64,000 nt of DNA. It comes from Roseburia_C sp031555935 (GTDB lineage Bacteria; Bacillota; Clostridia; Lachnospirales; Lachnospiraceae). The notes beneath the pieces are model-generated. The model saw only the letters and a program-made list of their open reading frames with translations. It was not told where the DNA came from and ran no database searches. The position numbers and the translations under genes were made by a program. Of the stretch, positions 16,253 through 25,665 are shown in pieces (position 1 is the first letter of the stretch; each line of letters opens with the position of its first letter). The stretch is from the NCBI GenBank assembly GCA_031555935.1, contig JAVBTX010000030.1, forward strand, positions 27,594 through 91,593, given 5' to 3'.

Positions 16253-18697
16253 TTATCCCATTGTAACAACGACAGTAACGTCTTTTTGGTTAGCATCAAA
16301 TGGAATTGTATTGCCACTAATTTCTTTTCCATCGACAGTTAAGGAGGCAACACCCTTCTCGACATGAGATGGATTTGCAACTGTGATGTGATAGGTTACG
16401 CCACGGAAGTCACGTTTGGCGCTAAAACCATCAAGGGAAGCTGGAATACAAGGATCAATAATTAAGCCATCATAATCTGGTCGAATTCCTAAAATAAACT
16501 GTGATACATTTAAGAAGGTCCAGGCAGCCGTTCCAGTCAGCCAGCTATTTTTTGCTTCGCCGTGGTTTGCTGCATCTTTACCAGCAATCATCTGGGAGTA
16601 AACGTAAGGCTCGGTACGGTGAATTTCGCTAATGTCTTCAATATATGCCGGACAAGTTCTGGTGTATACCTGCCACGCCCGGTCGCCGCGGCCAACAACG
16701 GTTTCGGCAATTGAAATCCAAGGGTTGTTGTGGCAGAAGATACCAGCATTTTCCTTGTAGCCTGGTGGGTAAGAGGAAATCTCGCCGATTTCAACATGGT
16801 ATTTGTGATACGGTGGTTGCAATAAGACAATGCCGTATTCTGTATCAAGACGTTTTTCAACGGATTCCATTGCTTTTAAGCAGTTGCCCTCTTCCAGACC
16901 GATTTCGGCCATAACACAAAAGCCTTGTGGCTCAATGAAAATCTGTCCGTCTTCACATTCCTTAGAACCAATTTTGTTTTTGTAATGGTCGTAAGCGCGT
17001 AAGTACCATTCGCCGTCCCAACCAGCATCTAAAACAGTCTTTTCCATACTTGCGATGGCAGCTTCAGCTTCTTTGGCTTCAGCTTCTAAACCACGATGAC
17101 GGCAAATTTCAACATAATCCTTACCGTATCTGACAAACATTCCGGCAATAAAGATGGATTCAGCATTTGGTCCCTCAGAAGGTCCAAAAGTCTGGAAGGA
17201 TTCACCCGGTTCTTCGGAGAAGCAGTTCAAGTTCAAGCAGTCATTCCAGTCGGCACGTCCAATTAGTGGCAGACCATGAGGTCCTAAGTGTGTAGTCGTG
17301 TAGCGGAAGGAACGTCTTAAATGTTCCATAAAGTCAGTTGCTTTGGAAGGGTCGCTGTCATAAGGGGTGCTTTCATCTAAAATAGAATAATCACCAGTTT
17401 CTTTAATATAAGCAGCTGTACCTGCAATCAGCCATAATGGGTCATCATTGAAACCACTGCCGACATCGGAATTGCCCTTCTTAGTCAGCGGCTGGTATTG
17501 ATGATATGCACTGCCGTCTTCAAACTGAGTAGCAGCGATATCTAAAATACGTTGTCTTGCCCGATCTGGAATTAAATGGACGAAGCCAAGTAAATCCTGA
17601 CAGGAATCACGGAATCCCATGCCGCGGCCAATTCCGGATTCAAAATAGGAAGCGGAGCGGGACATATTAAATGTAACCATACATTGATACTGATGCCAAA
17701 TATTTACCATCCGGTCAAGTTTATCTTCGGAAGAAGAAACGGTAAAGTGAGACAGCAGATTATTCCAATAAGTTTTTAACTCAGCGAGGGCATTATCTGC
17801 CTTCTCGGTAGTGTTGAATTTTTCTAACAGTGCATTAGCCGGTGTACGGTTGATTACACCATCTTCGGCTGGGCCAACCCATTTTTGGTCAACTGGATTC
17901 TCAACGTAGCCCAGAACAAAAACATAATCCTTGCTTTCTCCTGGCTGTAGGGAAATCTTCAAGTGGTGTGAACCGATTGGAGCCCATCCGCTGGCAACGG
18001 AGTTCTTGGATTCGCCACTGCGAACTACTTCTGGAGAAGAGTTTTCACCATAAGCGCCAAGGAAGGAATCACGGTCAGTATCGAAGCCGGCAAGCTCTGA
18101 ATTGACAGCATAAACAGCATAATGATTTCTTCTTTCGCGATACTCGGTCTTGTGATAAATCGCCGAGTCGTGGATTTCCATTTCACCAATATTGAAGTTA
18201 CGCTGGAAGTTGGTCATATCATCCATTGCATTCCACAAACAGAATTCTACATAGGAAAAGACTGAGAATTCTTTTGCCGTTGAACCGTTGTTCGTCATGG
18301 TCAGCTTATTGATTTCACAATTCGAACCAAGCGGAACAAAAGTGGTAAGACAGGCACTGAGGTTGTTTTTTGCAGATTCAAAAACAGAGTAGCCAAGACC
18401 GTGGCGGCACTGATAAGAATCTAATTCTGTCTTGGAAGGCATCCAACCAGGATTCCAAATATCATTGCCATCTTTTATATAGTAGTAATGGCCATTGCTG
18501 TCATATGGTACATTGTTGTAACGGTATCTGGTCAGACGTAACAGCTTAGCATCTTTATAGAAGCTGTAGCCGCCACCAGTGTTTGAAACAAGTGTAAAAA
18601 AGTCTTCGCAGCCAAGATAGTTAATCCAAGGCAACGGAGTTTTTGGAGAAGTAATCACGTACTCCTTGTTGACATCATCGAAATGTCCGAATTTCAT
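16253..18697 (-). CDS. Cellobiose phosphorylase (GH94)
   Basis: 814 residues, the usual length of cellobiose phosphorylase, which converts cellobiose and phosphate into glucose 1-phosphate and glucose in the cytoplasm. The N-terminus MKFGHFDDVNKEYVI, the PWINYLG segment, CLWNAMDDMTNFQRN and YHKTEYRERRNHYA match what I know of the clostridial enzymes. RADWNDCLNLN contains the catalytic Asp. Start chosen at 18697, preceded by AAGGAGG; the open frame continues upstream without another ribosome site. It is divergent from a LacI-type regulator that leads a sugar ABC importer, so imported cellobiose is the likely substrate. Confidence 0.95.
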   Translation of the reverse strand: MKFGHFDDVNKEYVITSPKTPLPWINYLGCEDFFTLVSNTGGGYSFYKDAKLLRLTRYRYNNVPYDSNGHYYYIKDGNDIWNPGWMPSKTELDSYQCRHGLGYSVFESAKNNLSACLTTFVPLGSNCEINKLTMTNNGSTAKEFSVFSYVEFCLWNAMDDMTNFQRNFNIGEMEIHDSAIYHKTEYRERRNHYAVYAVNSELAGFDTDRDSFLGAYGENSSPEVVRSGESKNSVASGWAPIGSHHLKISLQPGESKDYVFVLGYVENPVDQKWVGPAEDGVINRTPANALLEKFNTTEKADNALAELKTYWNNLLSHFTVSSSEDKLDRMVNIWHQYQCMVTFNMSRSASYFESGIGRGMGFRDSCQDLLGFVHLIPDRARQRILDIAATQFEDGSAYHQYQPLTKKGNSDVGSGFNDDPLWLIAGTAAYIKETGDYSILDESTPYDSDPSKATDFMEHLRRSFRYTTTHLGPHGLPLIGRADWNDCLNLNCFSEEPGESFQTFGPSEGPNAESIFIAGMFVRYGKDYVEICRHRGLEAEAKEAEAAIASMEKTVLDAGWDGEWYLRAYDHYKNKIGSKECEDGQIFIEPQGFCVMAEIGLEEGNCLKAMESVEKRLDTEYGIVLLQPPYHKYHVEIGEISSYPPGYKENAGIFCHNNPWISIAETVVGRGDRAWQVYTRTCPAYIEDISEIHRTEPYVYSQMIAGKDAANHGEAKNSWLTGTAAWTFLNVSQFILGIRPDYDGLIIDPCIPASLDGFSAKRDFRGVTYHITVANPSHVEKGVASLTVDGKEISGNTIPFDANQKDVTVVVTMG

Positions 18698-18723
18698 ATT
18701 AATATCCTCCTTAAAATCATTGT

Positions 18724-18740
18724 TTGCGAAAACGATTAAG
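18724..18740. promoter_or_regulatory. LacI-type operator downstream of the phosphorylase promoter
   Basis: TTGCGAAAACGATTAAG, an imperfect palindrome around a central CG. The core CGAAAACGATTAAG recurs at 19055-19068 beyond the opposite promoter. On the phosphorylase side it lies between the -10 and the ribosome site, a repressing position. Confidence 0.6.
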
Positions 18741-18760
18741 GAATGATAATCTTTAACTTG

Positions 18761-18789
18761 AGTATAAGGTAGAACGACAGAAAAAGCAA
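18761..18789 (-). promoter_or_regulatory. Promoter of cellobiose phosphorylase
   Basis: Minus strand -35 TTGCTT (18784-18789), 17-base spacer, -10 TATACT (18761-18766). The operator at 18724-18740 lies about 20 bases downstream of the -10. Confidence 0.65.
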
Positions 18790-19018
18790 TCATAAAACGC
18801 AAAAAACATTTAAAATAGGCATTTTGACGAAAAACTACTAATAGAATGTAAGGAAATGTAGAAAAGCGGAAACAGCGAAAAAGATAACGATTAAGTAAAA
18901 AAATAAATAAAAACATGATAAAAACGCCGTTTCAATTTCTTGGAAAAATAAAACATGTAAAAAGTGCACAAAAAACGACATGTAAAAATGTGTATGTTAA
19001 CGAAATGATAAAAAGGTG

Positions 19019-19047
19019 TTGCAAAAACCATACGTTGGGAGTATAGT
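19019..19047 (+). promoter_or_regulatory. Promoter of the lacI-type regulator
   Basis: -35 TTGCAA, 17-base spacer, -10 TATAGT (19042-19047). The operator copy starts six bases after the -10. The remainder of the 440-base intergenic region is AT-rich; a partial third core (ACGATTAAG, 18887-18895) lies in the middle. Confidence 0.65.
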
Positions 19048-19052
19048 GAAAT

Positions 19053-19068
19053 TACGAAAACGATTAAG
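19053..19068. promoter_or_regulatory. LacI-type operator at the regulator promoter
   Basis: TACGAAAACGATTAAG shares a 14-base identical core with the site at 18724-18740. Its position over the expected transcription start suggests autorepression. Confidence 0.6.
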
Positions 19069-19138
19069 CAACGAGCTCGGTAAGAAGAGTATAGCGTGCA
19101 GAAACATGTAACGTGTAGAAACACGTAAGGAGCAAACG

Positions 19139-20164
19139 ATGGTATCTTTAAAAGACATTGCAAAACGATGCGGGGTGTCCACAGCGACAGTGAGTAAAGC
19201 ATTAAATGATCAAAGAGATATTGGAGAAGATACGAAAGCAAGAATTAAGCAGGTCGCAGAAGAAATGGGATACTTTCCTAACTCGGCAGCGAGAGCATTG
19301 AAAACAAATCGTTCCTATAATATAGGAGTATTGTTTAGTGAAGAGGCTGGCAGCGGACTGACGCATGAATATTTCTCTGGTGTTTTGAATGGTTTTAAGA
19401 TGCAGACCGAATCAATGGGCTATGATTTGACTTTTATCAATAATCATTATAGCAATAAAGCAATGTCCTGCTACGAGCATTGCAGATATCGTAATTTCGA
19501 AGGAGTGGGAATTGTTTGTGCAGACTTCGGCGACCCAGGGGTTCTTGAATTGATGAATAGTGAAATACCAGTTGTAACGATTGACTATGCACATTACAAC
19601 TGCACGGCCATCAGTTCCAATAATGTTAAAGGCATAGAAGAACTTGTCAAGTACATATATAGAATGGGACACCGCAAAATTGCCTATATCCACGGACAGA
19701 ATTTTTCCTATGTTACCAAAGAAAGACTTACTAGTTTTTACCGAGTAATGGAAGAACTTCATTTGAAAGTACCGGATGAATATATTCGGGAAGCTGCTTA
19801 CCTTGAAACAGAAGGCGCGGCAAGACAGACGAAAGAGCTATTGAATCTTCCAGAACCACCGACCTGTATCTTATATCCAGATGATACTTCTTTAATAGGA
19901 GGGAAAAATGTAATTATGGAATTGGGATTAAAAATTCCGAATGACATTTCAGTAGCTGGGTATGATGGAACCAGGATATCGCAATTGGTACATCCAGAGC
20001 TGACAACGATTATGCAGGATACGGAAAGTATCGGAAGAGAGGCGGCCAGACGTCTGATTGACACAATTGAGAAACCGAAAACAACTCTTGTTGAAAGAGT
20101 CGTTATAGAAGGCAGACTCATCGGCGGGAACTCCGTTAATGAGCTGACTCAATCAATATCCTAA
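19139..20164 (+). CDS. LacI family transcriptional regulator
   Basis: 341 residues. The N-terminal LacI helix-turn-helix is complete: SLKDIAKRCGVSTATVSKALN (with a break at the turn) followed by the hinge GYFPNSAARALKTNRS, then a periplasmic-binding-like sugar-sensing domain (about 60-335). It reads away from cellobiose phosphorylase and is followed by a sugar-binding lipoprotein gene after 43 bases, so it very likely controls cellobiose uptake and phosphorolysis through the two operators described. AAGGAG precedes the ATG. Confidence 0.93.
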   Translation: MVSLKDIAKRCGVSTATVSKALNDQRDIGEDTKARIKQVAEEMGYFPNSAARALKTNRSYNIGVLFSEEAGSGLTHEYFSGVLNGFKMQTESMGYDLTFINNHYSNKAMSCYEHCRYRNFEGVGIVCADFGDPGVLELMNSEIPVVTIDYAHYNCTAISSNNVKGIEELVKYIYRMGHRKIAYIHGQNFSYVTKERLTSFYRVMEELHLKVPDEYIREAAYLETEGAARQTKELLNLPEPPTCILYPDDTSLIGGKNVIMELGLKIPNDISVAGYDGTRISQLVHPELTTIMQDTESIGREAARRLIDTIEKPKTTLVERVVIEGRLIGGNSVNELTQSIS

Positions 20165-20207
20165 GGGATACAACGCCTTAAAAAGGCAAAAAAAGGAGGA
20201 AATTTTC

Positions 20208-21665
20208 ATGAAAAAGAAACTTATTAGTGCATTATTGTGTGTATCTATGGTAGCTACAATGGTAGCAGGCTGTGGATCAAACAACAACGGTGGCAACAGT
20301 GCTAACAATGGTAACAATGCATCAAACGCTGGTTCAGAAGTAGCAGATGTAACTAACGATGATGTTGATGCACCTGCTGACACAGAAGCAGAACCAGCGG
20401 ACGACGCAGACAGCGTTGTAGAAAACGTAATTACTGGTGATCCTGCCGCAGAAGATGCATTTGTAGTATGGGGCTGGAACGATGACATTAAGAAATTGTT
20501 AGACGGACCGTTTGCAGAAGCATATCCAGATTTAGCAAGCCGTATCGTATTTGTAAATACGGGTGGTACTGATTTCTATCAGACCAAAGTAGATGAGATT
20601 TTAGAAGATCCAAGCAATGAACTGTATCCTGACTTAATGGGACTTGAAGTTGACTACGTATTAAAATATGTAAATGGTGATAACCTGACTGACGTAGCTG
20701 ATATGGGAATCACAGAAGCTGACTACGCAGACCAGTATCAGTATAACTTAGACCTTGGTACTGACTATGACGGAAAAGTTCGCGCATTATTCTGGCAGGC
20801 AACACCAGGAAGCTTCCAGTTGAGAGCTGACCTTTGTGAGAAATATCTTGAAACGACTGACCCAGCAGAACTTAACACCATGTTCTCTACTTGGGATGGT
20901 ATTTTAGAAGCAGCAAGAAAAGTAAATGATGCATCAGCAGGAAAATGTAAATTATTCTCTGGCTATGATGAATGCTTCCGTGTATTATCAAACTCTAGAA
21001 CAATTGGCTGGTACGGTTCTGATGATGTTATCTCTGTAGATGAGCAGATGACAAAATATATGGAATTAGCTAAGACAATGGTAGATGAAGGCTTAACATA
21101 TGAAACAGAGCAGTGGTCTACTGACTGGAATGCTAATATGGAAGGCGACGGAGAAACATCAAATGCAGCAATCGCTTACTGTGGATGTCCTTGGTTTACT
21201 TATTGGTGCTTGAAAGATAACTGGAAAGATAATACAATTCTTGTAGGAGCACCTGAGCAGTTCTTCTGGGGTGGTACAGGATTAGCAGCTACAGCAAATT
21301 GTGCTGATACAGAATTAGCAGCAACCATTATGAAAGCATTTACATGTGACAAAGAATTTATGGTTAAAATCAATGGAAACAACAGTGACTTCGTTAACAA
21401 CAAAACAGCTGTAGAAGAAATCTCTGCTAACGGCGCAACTTGTGATTATCTATACTCAGGTGCAAACCAGGATATCATGGCATTCTATCTGCCATTAGCT
21501 GGTAACATCAGTGCAGACGTAGCAACCGCAGAAGATTTAAGTATCAATGCAACTTGGGCAACACAGGTTAAAGCTTATGCTTCAGGAAGCAAAGATATGG
21601 ATACTGCAGTAGCAGACTTTAAAGCAGCAGTACATGATGCATTCTCTTACTTAAAAGCAGAATAA
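20208..21665 (+). CDS. Sugar ABC transporter solute-binding lipoprotein
   Basis: 485 residues. Signal peptide with lipobox VAGC (Cys22), then a low-complexity Asn/Asp/Ala linker to about residue 75, and an extracellular solute-binding fold of the family 1 type (VVWGWNDDIKKLLDGPF and onwards). It captures a sugar, probably cellobiose or a cello-oligosaccharide from its gene context, and delivers it to the two downstream permeases. GGAGG lies nine bases before the ATG. A hairpin after the stop may lower expression of the permeases relative to this abundant subunit. No ATPase is encoded here; a shared MsmK-like ATPase elsewhere is likely. Confidence 0.92.
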   Translation: MKKKLISALLCVSMVATMVAGCGSNNNGGNSANNGNNASNAGSEVADVTNDDVDAPADTEAEPADDADSVVENVITGDPAAEDAFVVWGWNDDIKKLLDGPFAEAYPDLASRIVFVNTGGTDFYQTKVDEILEDPSNELYPDLMGLEVDYVLKYVNGDNLTDVADMGITEADYADQYQYNLDLGTDYDGKVRALFWQATPGSFQLRADLCEKYLETTDPAELNTMFSTWDGILEAARKVNDASAGKCKLFSGYDECFRVLSNSRTIGWYGSDDVISVDEQMTKYMELAKTMVDEGLTYETEQWSTDWNANMEGDGETSNAAIAYCGCPWFTYWCLKDNWKDNTILVGAPEQFFWGGTGLAATANCADTELAATIMKAFTCDKEFMVKINGNNSDFVNNKTAVEEISANGATCDYLYSGANQDIMAFYLPLAGNISADVATAEDLSINATWATQVKAYASGSKDMDTAVADFKAAVHDAFSYLKAE

Positions 21666-21708
21666 GCTGATTGTTAAGACACAAGAACTGAATATTTAAA
21701 ATGACTAT

Positions 21709-21743
21709 GCTGCCCTTTCCGGCATGGAAGGGCAGCATTTTAT
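21709..21743 (+). terminator. Intra-operon attenuating terminator
   Basis: GCTGCCCTT pairs with AAGGGCAGC, followed by ATTTTAT. It lies between the binding-protein gene and the first permease, a common place for partial termination. Confidence 0.65.
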
Positions 21744-21795
21744 AAAATTGAGGAAAATGAGGAATGAAATTACTTGAACTGAGAGGAGTGGAACA

Positions 21796-22761
21796 ATGAA
21801 CAAAAAAAGAAAGAAACAAGTTGAATATGGCAGATATGGATACTTCTTCATCGCCCCGTTCTTCCTTACGTATTTTGTGTTTCAGTTGTGGCCGCTGATT
21901 AATACCTTCTATTATAGTACCTTGAGTTACTATAAACGAAACGGAAGAGAAAACATCAGCTTCGGCGGACTTTCTAACTTTGCAAATATACTGGGACTAA
22001 CAGAAGGCGAAAAGGGATATGTGGGGTTGTATTTGAAAAATACATTGTTGATGTGGTTTTTAAACTTCATCCCGCAGATATTGGTATCATTACTGTTGGC
22101 GGCTTGGCTGACCAATACAATTGTAAAGCTAAAAGCAGCAGGAGTATTTAAGATTATTATTTATTTACCAAGTATTATCACAGCAGCATCTGTATCTGTT
22201 TTATTCAATGCAATGTTTTCGCAGTATGGACCAGTTACACAGTCATTAAAAGACATGGGTGTCATTTCACAAAGCTATAACTTTATGAATAGCGCCGCCG
22301 GAACCAGAGGGTTGATTGCTTTTATCCTGTTTTGGATGTGGTATGGCAACACGACGATATTGTTGATATCTGGTGTCCTGGGAATTGATCCAAGTCTTTA
22401 CGAAGCAGCGGATATTGACGGCGCAACTGGAAATAAGAAATTCCGTTTTATTACCTTACCGTTATTAAAGCCAATTATGGCATATGTATTAGTTACTTCC
22501 GCAATCGGTGGTTTGCAGATGTACGATATTCCGGCACTGTTTAATGTCAGCCGGCAAGGATTTATTGGACAGCCAGATGACCAGTCCACGACAATGGCAA
22601 TGTATATTATGCGTCTATACCAGAGTGATGTAGGTAAGGCGGCAGCAGTTTCCGTATTCCTGTTCTTTATTACCCTGGCAATCAGTCTTGTTTTCTTTGC
22701 AACACTGAAGGATGAAACTGAAAGCCCGAAAAAGAAGAGAGTGAAAGGGGGTAGAAACTAA
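21796..22761 (+). CDS. Sugar ABC transporter permease, MalF type (cellobiose locus)
   Basis: 321 residues with about six membrane helices, beginning YFFIAPFFLTYFVFQLWPL. The ATPase-contact loop is YEAADIDGATGNKKFRFITLP near residue 200. It pairs with the following MalG-type protein, whose start overlaps this stop. GAGAGGAG precedes the ATG. It belongs to the importer led by the solute-binding lipoprotein at 20208. Confidence 0.93.
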   Translation: MNKKRKKQVEYGRYGYFFIAPFFLTYFVFQLWPLINTFYYSTLSYYKRNGRENISFGGLSNFANILGLTEGEKGYVGLYLKNTLLMWFLNFIPQILVSLLLAAWLTNTIVKLKAAGVFKIIIYLPSIITAASVSVLFNAMFSQYGPVTQSLKDMGVISQSYNFMNSAAGTRGLIAFILFWMWYGNTTILLISGVLGIDPSLYEAADIDGATGNKKFRFITLPLLKPIMAYVLVTSAIGGLQMYDIPALFNVSRQGFIGQPDDQSTTMAMYIMRLYQSDVGKAAAVSVFLFFITLAISLVFFATLKDETESPKKKRVKGGRN

Positions 22762-23657
22762 TGGCAGCATTTGATGTAATAGCAGCAGAGAAAGAAACAA
22801 AACAGAAGAGCTATTCTACAAAACTGCATTCGCAGAAAATTATTCGTAATATTATTTGTATTCTGTTTTGTACCATGAGTTTGCTACCGTTCCTATTGAT
22901 GATAATGAACGCAACCAGAACCTCAAATCAGATTCAGGCAGGTGTATCCCTAATCCCTTCCGGGCATTTGATAGAGAACTGGGAAACCTTATTAGCAAAG
23001 CAGTCTGGTATGCAGCTAACGATTGGGAAAGCGATGATAAACTCAATGAAGGTTACAATTCCAGCAACCTTTTTTGCAATCTATTTTTCCTGTATGACAG
23101 CATATGGTGTTCATGTATATTCATTTAAACTTAAAAAGTTTGCATGGGCATTTATCATGGCAATCATGATGGTTCCAAACCAGATTACGATTATCGGTTT
23201 CTACCGTTTCATGATGAAACTGAATTTACTGGATAGCTATATTCCATTGGTACTTCCATGTATCGCCGCTCCGGCAGTGGTATACTTTATGAAATCCTAT
23301 ATGGAAAGTACACTCTCGCTGGAAATGATAGAGGCGGCCCGAATTGATGGTGCCAGAGAGTTCCGTATTTTTAATACCATTATCCTGCCGATTATGAAAC
23401 CAGCAGTAGCGACACAAGCAATCTTCCAGTTTATTGCACAGTGGAATAACTTGTTTACACCATCAATCTTATTGACCTCGGACACCAAGAAGACCTTGCC
23501 GTTGTTCGTGCAGCTTTTGACTTCGGACCAGTTCCGTGTTGATTATGGTGTAGTATACTTAGGCATAACATTAACGGTATTACCATTAATTATTGTTTAT
23601 TTGATTCTTTCTAAATACATTGTTGCAGGCGTTGCCTTGGGCGGTGTAAAAGGTTAA
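22761..23657 (+). CDS. Sugar ABC transporter permease, MalG type (cellobiose locus)
   Basis: 298 residues. Contains the conserved MMVPNQITIIGFY segment, the EAA loop EAARIDGAREFRIF near residue 190, and the GGVKG C-terminus. The ATG overlaps the stop of the upstream permease by one base, so translation is coupled. It completes the transmembrane channel of the putative cellobiose importer. Confidence 0.93.
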   Translation: MAAFDVIAAEKETKQKSYSTKLHSQKIIRNIICILFCTMSLLPFLLMIMNATRTSNQIQAGVSLIPSGHLIENWETLLAKQSGMQLTIGKAMINSMKVTIPATFFAIYFSCMTAYGVHVYSFKLKKFAWAFIMAIMMVPNQITIIGFYRFMMKLNLLDSYIPLVLPCIAAPAVVYFMKSYMESTLSLEMIEAARIDGAREFRIFNTIILPIMKPAVATQAIFQFIAQWNNLFTPSILLTSDTKKTLPLFVQLLTSDQFRVDYGVVYLGITLTVLPLIIVYLILSKYIVAGVALGGVKG

Positions 23658-23753
23658 AAAACACCTTTCAAGGTTAAAAATTGCCTTAAGAGTTAAAATA
23701 GTTTTCATTTCCCTCTCCTTAATATAATTTAGTATAGGCGTTTTACAAACGCG

Positions 23754-23798
23754 GCAAGGACAAAACCATTATTTTGTGGTCTTGTCCTTGCTTTTTTT
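23754..23798 (+). terminator. Intrinsic terminator of the sugar importer operon
   Basis: GCAAGGACAAAACCA pairs with TGGTCTTGTCCTTGC (one G-U pair), then seven T. Confidence 0.85.
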
Positions 23799-23827
23799 GT
23801 GGAAGCTGTAAATAAAGCAGTGCATGT

Positions 23828-23910
23828 AAATGTATTGAATTGAATATAAATACACTTCAAGGGAAGTGTCCAAATGTATCGGATTAATTGAATATAAAAG
23901 CACTTCCCTG
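23828..23910 (+). repeat. Two imperfect direct repeats upstream of sdaAB, with inverted CACTTC arms
   Basis: AAATGTAT ... ATTGAATATAAA ... CACTTC occurs at about 23828-23858 and again at 23872-23906. Between the copies ACACTTC and GAAGTGT form a perfect inverted repeat (23852-23869). The second copy overlaps the proposed promoter, so these are candidate regulator sites. Confidence 0.6.
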
Positions 23911-23917
23911 TTAATAT
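23888..23917 (+). promoter_or_regulatory. Candidate sdaAB promoter
   Basis: -35 TTGAAT, 18-base spacer, -10 TAATAT (23912-23917), 28 bases before the sdaAB start. Confidence 0.5.
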
Positions 23918-23945
23918 TTATAACGTAGCAGTTTCGGAGAAAGGC

Positions 23946-24740
23946 ATGGTTATTAATATGAACATATTGGATATTATTGGACCGGTCATGGTTGGACCGT
24001 CGAGTTCACATACAGCTGGTGCTGTGCGTATCGGTCTGGCCGCGCGCAAACTGATGGGTGGTGAAATAAGCCGGGCACAAATTTATTTTTATGGTTCTTT
24101 TCTGGCGACAGGAAAGGGACATGGTACGGACCGGGCTGTAATTGCGGGACTGTTGGGATATGCGGTAGACGACGAACGAATACCATTTAGTTTTCGTTAT
24201 GCCAGCGAGCAGGGAATGGATTTTACGTTGGAGGGACAGGAGGACTTTGGTGATGAGATGCATCCGAATACCGTTAAAATGAATTTGATTGGAGTAAATG
24301 GCCGAGAGCTGGAAATCATTGCATCTTCAATTGGCGGCGGTCGGATTCAGATTGACGAAATAGATGGTCTGACGGTGAATGTCAGCGGTGATTACCCAAC
24401 GCTGATTGTGCATAATCTCGACCAGCCAGGACATGTGACTGAGGTGACTTCGATGCTGGCGCATAAATCAATTAATATTGCCACGATGCAGTTGTATCGC
24501 TCAAATCGTGGTGGTGATGCGGTAATGGTAATTGAATGTGACCAGGGAATACCAACCGAATTCATCAGTTGGATTGAGCATTTAGAGGGGATTCGGAAAG
24601 TGACGTACTTAAACCTGGCGGGAGAGATAATTTTAGCAGATGATTCTGGGACAATTGACAGCGCCCCTGGCGACGAAAAAAATAGTTTTGTCGGCAAGCA
24701 AGGCATGGCGGGTAAGGAAAGGACAGAAAAAAATGTATAA
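23946..24740 (+). CDS. sdaAB: L-serine ammonia-lyase, iron-sulfur-dependent, beta subunit
   Basis: 264 residues. Begins ILDIIGPVMVGPSSSHTAGAVRIG, the signature of the beta subunit, followed by the beta fold and an ACT domain (about 145-220) with PGHVTEVTSMLAHKSINIATMQLYR. With the alpha subunit it deaminates serine to pyruvate and ammonia using a [4Fe-4S] cluster. The C-terminal tail of about 40 residues past the ACT domain is longer than usual and overlaps the ribosome site of sdaAA. GGAGAAAGG precedes the ATG at 23946. Confidence 0.94.
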   Translation: MVINMNILDIIGPVMVGPSSSHTAGAVRIGLAARKLMGGEISRAQIYFYGSFLATGKGHGTDRAVIAGLLGYAVDDERIPFSFRYASEQGMDFTLEGQEDFGDEMHPNTVKMNLIGVNGRELEIIASSIGGGRIQIDEIDGLTVNVSGDYPTLIVHNLDQPGHVTEVTSMLAHKSINIATMQLYRSNRGGDAVMVIECDQGIPTEFISWIEHLEGIRKVTYLNLAGEIILADDSGTIDSAPGDEKNSFVGKQGMAGKERTEKNV

Positions 24741-25626
24741 TTCACTGGAAAAAATAGTGGCAGCCGCAACCGAAAATAACCGCAGCTTCTGGCGGATTGT
24801 TCTGGAAGATGACTGTCGGGAACGGGGAATTACCGAGGAGGAATCAATCGCGCAGATGAAACAGATGTATCTGGCGATGAAGGAGGCGGACTTAGCGTAT
24901 GATGCCAAGCTTCGTTCGGCTAGTGGTCTGGTTGGCAGTGAAGGCGAAAAAATGAATCAGGCCAGAAGAGATGGAAATGTTATCTGTGGAGATTTTATCG
25001 GTAAGGTGATGGAAAAGGCCTTGAAGATGGGCGAAAGCAATGCCTGTATGCGGCGGATTGTAGCGGCTCCGACGGCTGGCTCTTGTGGGGTAATTCCGGC
25101 GGTATTCTTAAGCTTTGCCGAGGATAAATACATTCCCGAAGAGAAGATGGTCAAGGCATTATATGTCGCAGCAGGAATTGGCGGGGTCATTGCCAACCGG
25201 GCCTTTATTGCTGGTGCAGCAGGCGGCTGTCAGGCAGAAATCGGAACAGCTTCGGCAATGGCGGCTGGCAGTGTGGTCTATTTGCTGGGTGGTGATTGTG
25301 ATGCGATTGCCAATGCTGCGGCACTGGCACTGAAAAATCTGATGGGATTGGTTTGTGACCCCGTCGCTGGATTAGTCGAGGTTCCGTGTGTAAAACGAAA
25401 CTCAATGGGAGCGGTCAATGCGCTGGTTTGTGCTGATGAGACAATGGCCGGAATATACAGTAAGATTCCGCCGGATGAGGTGATTGATGCAATGCGAGCA
25501 GTCGGTAAAACAATGCCGGAGCATTTAAAGGAAACCGGAACGGGTGGAATAGCGGCGACACCCGCCGGAATTAATGTCAGTGAAAAAATGGGAAGTGGAC
25601 TTGGTGAAACAAGTAAGAGAACGTAA
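24733..25626 (+). CDS. sdaAA: L-serine ammonia-lyase, iron-sulfur-dependent, alpha subunit
   Basis: 297 residues, the normal length. Key segments are SGLVGSEGEKMNQARR, RRIVAAPTAGSCGVIPAV, GAAGGCQAEIGTASAMAAG and CDPVAGLVEVPC, whose cysteines hold the iron-sulfur cluster. The ATG overlaps the last eight bases of sdaAB, so the two subunits are made together. The gene ends in front of a palindrome that looks like its terminator. Confidence 0.95.
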   Translation: MYNSLEKIVAAATENNRSFWRIVLEDDCRERGITEEESIAQMKQMYLAMKEADLAYDAKLRSASGLVGSEGEKMNQARRDGNVICGDFIGKVMEKALKMGESNACMRRIVAAPTAGSCGVIPAVFLSFAEDKYIPEEKMVKALYVAAGIGGVIANRAFIAGAAGGCQAEIGTASAMAAGSVVYLLGGDCDAIANAAALALKNLMGLVCDPVAGLVEVPCVKRNSMGAVNALVCADETMAGIYSKIPPDEVIDAMRAVGKTMPEHLKETGTGGIAATPAGINVSEKMGSGLGETSKRT

Positions 25627-25636
25627 GAAATAATAG

Positions 25637-25665
25637 TTGACAAAAAAGAATGGCGTATATATACT
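25637..25665 (+). promoter_or_regulatory. Strong sigma-A promoter of the GntR/ABC operon
   Basis: Consensus -35 TTGACA, exactly 17 bases, -10 TATACT (25660-25665). The -10 lies inside the left arm of the palindrome at 25654-25695. It is the best promoter match in the window and must be controlled, probably by the GntR protein encoded in this operon. Confidence 0.8.
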
